The position numbers and the translations under genes were made by a program. Below the pieces are notes generated by a model, which saw nothing but the letters and a program-made list of their open reading frames with translations, ran no database searches and had not been told where the DNA came from. From the NCBI RefSeq assembly GCF_014596935.1, contig NZ_JACVXC010000001.1, forward strand, positions 926,783-990,782: 64,000 nt of DNA. Reading direction: 5' to 3'. Positions 60,751-64,000 of this stretch are shown here, in pieces. Every line of letters starts with the position of its first letter. Position 1 is the stretch's first letter. Source of the stretch: Aestuariibaculum suncheonense. Its GTDB lineage: Bacteria > Bacteroidota > Bacteroidia > Flavobacteriales > Flavobacteriaceae.

Positions 60751-61584
60751 TTAGGGAGTTACTACAGTTAAAACAACAGTTCCTGCATCAGTTACTTCTC
60801 CAACAGAAACAGTGGTTTCAACACTATATTCGTTGTAGCCTTCTCTGGTTATTTTTAATGTGTATGTCCCAGCTTCAAGACCTTGGAATAAAAAGTTACC
60901 ATTCATATCGGTCATGGTATCGGTAATTTTAACAGCTTCAGTGTTGTAAATTTCGACGGTAACGCCTTCCATAGCCGTTTCAACGTCTTCAATGTTTTCA
61001 ACAACAGTTCCGCTAATTGAACCGGAATTTACTTCGGCATTAACTTTAATTACAGGTTTTAAATTATACTTTCCTGTATTTCCTGATTCAACGATAGACT
61101 CACTTACCACCCAATCAAGGATAAATGTATAAGTGAAACCGCCTTCTAATTCAGTGTTTAAATTTAATTTTAAACCAGATTGCATAGCACTTGGCGTATC
61201 TAAAGGAATTAATGTGTCATCGCCTTCTAATTTAAGGGTATTGCCATCTCCTAAAACCAGTCTAATTTGTTTCATCATTCCAGATGGAATTAATTGATCT
61301 GTCAATAAAAGGCTATTACCAGCAATAAGTTCTGTTAAATCCACTTCAATAGGGTAAGCTTCTGCCGGAGCAAAGCTTTGCCAACCTTCTTCGCTATCGG
61401 TAGTGTTGTATTGAATATCTGTAATTACGACGTTGACTTCTTCGTAATCACCAGGAGCATCAACTAATTTTAATTGAACTCTTGAAGGGCTGTCATTTTT
61501 ATCATCACTACAACTTTGAAAAAATGTTAATGAAATGATAGAAATACCAATGACTAAATAGCTTTTTAAATTTTTAAAATTCAT
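60751..61584 (-). CDS. DUF4382 lipoprotein with carboxypeptidase-regulatory-like C-terminal domain
   Basis: This 277-residue lipoprotein has lipobox FQSC (Cys near 25). Residues about 35-180 match DUF4382 (VQLKLVDAPGDYEEVNVVITDIQ at the start). Residues about 190-277 form a CarboxypepD_reg-like beta-sandwich: GSISGTVVENIEDVETAMEGVTVEIY and FLFQGLEAGTYTLKITREGY. These are surface or periplasmic modules without catalytic residues. It is next to the redox operon but probably transcribed separately. Confidence 0.78.
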   Translation of the reverse strand: MNFKNLKSYLVIGISIISLTFFQSCSDDKNDSPSRVQLKLVDAPGDYEEVNVVITDIQYNTTDSEEGWQSFAPAEAYPIEVDLTELIAGNSLLLTDQLIPSGMMKQIRLVLGDGNTLKLEGDDTLIPLDTPSAMQSGLKLNLNTELEGGFTYTFILDWVVSESIVESGNTGKYNLKPVIKVNAEVNSGSISGTVVENIEDVETAMEGVTVEIYNTEAVKITDTMTDMNGNFLFQGLEAGTYTLKITREGYNEYSVETTVSVGEVTDAGTVVLTVVTP

Positions 61585-61727
61585 TTTTTTAGATTTTGGG
61601 TTTATTTATATGATTTACTAATATAACAGCTTACATATCGAAATTCCTACCCTGGTTTTGAAAAAAAAAAGTAAATAAAATTAGCTACAAAGTCTTGGTG
61701 TTTTATTGCCTGTTGGTTTTAAGTGAG

Positions 61728-62264
61728 TTATAGTTCAACTTTAGCATTGTTCTGCTTTACAATATCTATGTAATCTTCAATAATAAATCCAGAAGGTTTA
61801 AATTTTGAACTTCGGTGTTTAGATTGTTCCTGGCGTTCAATACTTCTAGCAAATCGACGGACACTATCTTTTGTTTTTAAAATAATACCGGGAACAGGTA
61901 CATTTTTACCGTTTTCATCTTTTGCTACCATGGTGAAGTACGATGAGTTACAATGTTTTTTTTCTCCGGTTTGTACATTTTCTGATTCCACGCGAACACC
62001 AATAACCATCGAAGTCCTTCCTGTAAAGTTTACTGAGGCTTTTAAGGTGACCAATTCACCAACTTCAATAGGATTTAGAAAATCAACCTTGTTTACAGAA
62101 GCTGTTACACAGTAATTTCTGGAATGTTTTGAGGCGCAGGCAAAAGCAATTTGGTCCATTAAACTTAATATAAAACCACCGTGTATTTTTCCACTGAAAT
62201 TGGAATGTGATGGTAGCATTAATTGGGTTAATGTTATTTGAGATTCTTCTATGGTCTTAAACAT
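61728..62264 (-). CDS. Acyl-CoA thioesterase, hotdog fold
   Basis: This 178-residue cytoplasmic thioesterase has a single hotdog domain with GKIHGGFILSLMDQIAFACASKH (motif with the catalytic-region Asp) and VTASVNKVDFLNPIEVGELVTLKA. It hydrolyses acyl-CoA to free acid and CoA. The C-terminal ~50 residues are a charged extension typical of the acyl-CoA hydrolase (Acot/YciA-like) group. Substrate length cannot be told. Single gene. Confidence 0.85.
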   Translation of the reverse strand: MFKTIEESQITLTQLMLPSHSNFSGKIHGGFILSLMDQIAFACASKHSRNYCVTASVNKVDFLNPIEVGELVTLKASVNFTGRTSMVIGVRVESENVQTGEKKHCNSSYFTMVAKDENGKNVPVPGIILKTKDSVRRFARSIERQEQSKHRSSKFKPSGFIIEDYIDIVKQNNAKVEL

Positions 62265-62448
62265 GATTGCAGACTTAAATAATTAATTTTTTAGGGTTGG
62301 TCTTTAGGAGTTTAATTCCTAATGATTATCTAATATACTTATAACTGTTTGAGTTTTTCTAAGCTTAAATTTATTTTTTGTGAGTTCTAAAATATTCTAC
62401 TTTTTTAAAATTGTTTTCTCAAATAAAATAAGAAGTGCTTGAAAATAA
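62265..62448. other. Intergenic stretch between the thioesterase gene and rmuC terminator
   Basis: AT-rich region without a credible gene. A small dyad TTAGGA/TCCTAA (about 62305-62323) lies in the thioesterase leader. Nothing else was recognised. Confidence 0.5.
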
Positions 62449-62481
62449 TGTAAACAAAAATACCTGCACTGTGCAGGTATT
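62449..62481 (-). terminator. Terminator of rmuC
   Basis: AATACCTGCAC pairs with GTGCAGGTATT (62459-62481) with a tight tip; on the minus strand it is followed by TTTTGTTTA. It lies 32 bp after the rmuC stop codon. Confidence 0.82.
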
Positions 62482-62512
62482 CATTGTAATTTTTTGGCGA
62501 TAAAAGATTTAA

Positions 62513-63892
62513 TTATTCTTCTTCAGCACGTTTTAATAGCTTTTCATTTTGCTGTTTCGTGGCTTTAGCACCCAGCTTTTTAAGGTTCTCAACACGCTTA
62601 ACTAAGTTGCCTTTTCCGGTAAGTTTAACCATAGCACTCTCGTACGATTTTTGAACCGTTCCTATTTGGTTTCCAACCTTAATGAGTTCTTCAGTAAGAT
62701 TTACAAACGAATCGTAAAGACGTCCGGCTTGCGTGGCAATTTCAAGAGCATTTTGTTGCTGTTTTTCGTTATTCCACATGCTGTCAACAGTTCTTAAAGT
62801 TGCTAAAAGCGTAGATGGTGTTACGATAACAATATTCTTTTCAAATGCTTTGTTGTAGATGCTGTTGTCTTCATTTACAACAACCGCAAAAGCAGGTTCA
62901 ATTGGAATGAACATCAATACAAAGTCCGGCGATTCGATATCATATAAATCCTGATAGTTTTTTTCAGAAAGTTGATCGACGTGTTTTTTTATGGAGTTCA
63001 CATGAGCTTTTAAGAACAGGGGTTTTTCATCGTCTTCAGCATTTACGAAGCGCTCGTAATCGACTAATGAAACTTTACTGTCGATAATCATTTTTTTGCT
63101 GTCTGGAAGATGTAAAACTACATCAGGTAACACACGAGCTCCGGTGTCTAATGTGAAGTTTTGTTGAACAAAATATTCGCGATCTTTTTCTAATCCCGAT
63201 TTTTCAAGGACGCGTTCCAATACTAATTCACCCCAATTTCCCTGCATTTTACTGTCTCCTTTTAAGGCACGGGTTAGGTTGGTGGCTTCTTTGGTCATTT
63301 GTTGATTCAGGTCTTTAAGTCCTAATAATTGTTCCTTTAAAGCCGAATGCATACTGATACTTTCCTTCTGAGAATCTTCTACTTTTTTCTCGAAACCCTG
63401 AATTTTTTCCTGTAACGGGTTTAATATATGTTTTAAGTTTTCTTTATTCTGAAGCGTGAATTTTTCTGATTTTTCATCTAAAATCTTATTGGCTAAATTT
63501 TCAAACTCTTTGGTGAATTTCTCCTGTAGTTTTTCAACTTCACCTTTTTGCTCTTCATTTTTAAGCTTTAAGTTTTCGAACTCGGTATTTTTTATAGCTA
63601 ATTCAGAATTTAAAAATTCTTTTTCACGACGAATATCTTCGCGTTCGTGTTCAATTTTAGAAATGGTTTCTTTAAGGTCAGAAATTTGCTTATTAAAATG
63701 TTCGGTTTGCTTAGTAATGTCCTGTTGAGCAACCTGCTTAACGTCGCTTAATTGCTGTTGTAAAATAGTATTACGCTCTGTTAAGGCACTAAGTTCGCTT
63801 TTCCCTTTTAGTTTATTGATAAGCATACCAATATAAGTACCAATACCTGCCGAAATGATAATGGCTAGAATAAGAATGAGGTTGTCGTTCAT
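62513..63892 (-). CDS. rmuC: DNA recombination protein RmuC homologue
   Basis: This 459-residue protein has an N-terminal membrane helix (about 4-22), a long coiled coil (about 30-200) rich in E, K and Q, and a C-terminal nuclease-like RmuC domain (about 205-400) with GNWGELVLERVLEKSGL, ARVLPDVVLHLPDSKKMIIDSKVSL and VIVTPSTLLATLRTVDSMW. The D..(DS)K pattern is that of restriction-endonuclease-like folds. RmuC limits inversions at short repeats in E. coli; newer work implicates related proteins in defence, not testable here. Confidence 0.9.
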   Translation of the reverse strand: MNDNLILILAIIISAGIGTYIGMLINKLKGKSELSALTERNTILQQQLSDVKQVAQQDITKQTEHFNKQISDLKETISKIEHEREDIRREKEFLNSELAIKNTEFENLKLKNEEQKGEVEKLQEKFTKEFENLANKILDEKSEKFTLQNKENLKHILNPLQEKIQGFEKKVEDSQKESISMHSALKEQLLGLKDLNQQMTKEATNLTRALKGDSKMQGNWGELVLERVLEKSGLEKDREYFVQQNFTLDTGARVLPDVVLHLPDSKKMIIDSKVSLVDYERFVNAEDDEKPLFLKAHVNSIKKHVDQLSEKNYQDLYDIESPDFVLMFIPIEPAFAVVVNEDNSIYNKAFEKNIVIVTPSTLLATLRTVDSMWNNEKQQQNALEIATQAGRLYDSFVNLTEELIKVGNQIGTVQKSYESAMVKLTGKGNLVKRVENLKKLGAKATKQQNEKLLKRAEEE

Positions 63893-64000
63893 GTTACTGT
63901 TTTGAATTAGGGTAAAAGTAATAAATTCTAACTATTGAAATTTTGATTTATGGACCACATAGTAGTTCTTTCTCTCTAAATTATCTTAATAAGTTGTTAA

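Noticed and set aside
1-64000. tRNA, rRNA, insertion sequence, prophage or defence island
   Set aside because: None was recognised on either strand; gene content is chromosomal housekeeping and niche genes with uniform composition.
63893-64000. Gene at the right edge
   Set aside because: Only about 100 AT-rich bases upstream of rmuC with no credible start or frame.

Overview
This window reads as chromosomal DNA of a member of the Flavobacteriia (Bacteroidota), probably a marine or algal-associated Flavobacteriaceae. Supporting signs are AT-rich DNA, start codons without clear Shine-Dalgarno sequences, and -7 promoter elements of the form TAnnTTTG (a near-perfect example precedes rpmH). Two secreted proteins carry type IX secretion sorting tails. 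There are also two formylglycine-type sulfatases, a 950-residue CarB without the regulatory domain, and an ECF sigma factor/anti-sigma pair. No tRNA, rRNA, CRISPR array, transposase or prophage was seen, so this is mostly ordinary core and niche-adaptation chromosome.

Layout. 0-1 kb: the 5' end of a CcoI-type copper P-type ATPase gene, divergent from an FNR-like regulator, with an FNR-type palindrome between them. 1.1-3.7 kb: a VWA protein plus MoxR-like ATPase pair. 4.0-7.3 kb: a two-gene operon with a phosphatase-glycosidase fusion and a sucrose-phosphate-synthase-like glycosyltransferase. 7.3-11 kb: a YdeI-like protein and two exported metallopeptidases. 11-19 kb: fatty-acid beta-oxidation (acyl-CoA dehydrogenase, thiolase, FadB-like enzyme, MarR regulator, acyl-CoA ligase), followed by ppdK. 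22-25.4 kb: two sulfatases. 25.9-30.3 kb: pflB, pflA and an OFA-type transporter. 30.3-36.4 kb: purL, a secreted nuclease and an rRNA methyltransferase. 36.6-44.8 kb: a YCF48-like lipoprotein, an ECF sigma operon, an ABC exporter, a phosphohexomutase, a GT2 and a DUF4199 protein. 44.9-57 kb: rpmE2, a GlmU-like protein, a broken small membrane gene, an orphan peptide-binding lipoprotein, mtaB, small lipoproteins, a lytic transglycosylase, rpmH and carB. 57-60.6 kb: an eight-gene redox-flavoured envelope operon (YceI, two haem c lipoproteins, a DUF5777 protein, a T9SS-secreted cupredoxin and others). 60.7-64 kb: a DUF4382 lipoprotein, an acyl-CoA thioesterase and rmuC.

How the parts may work together. 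The FNR-like regulator keeps cysteines aligned with three of the four Fe-S ligands of E. coli FNR. FNR-type boxes lie upstream of both ccoI and pflB at exactly the same distance (36.5 bp) from a -7-like element. This suggests one oxygen-responsive regulon covering high-affinity oxidase assembly and formate fermentation. The fad operon has a 24-bp perfect palindrome next to its -7 element, the expected position for MarR autorepression, and ppdK next door would allow gluconeogenesis from fatty-acid carbon.

The least explained parts are the phosphatase-glycosidase fusion with its glycosyltransferase, the redox envelope operon, and three RNA-level structures: a hairpin holding the start codon of the secreted nuclease, a 16-bp stem between pflB and pflA, and a terminator written inside the coding sequence of a convergent gene. 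All family assignments come from reading motifs by eye; no database search was run.
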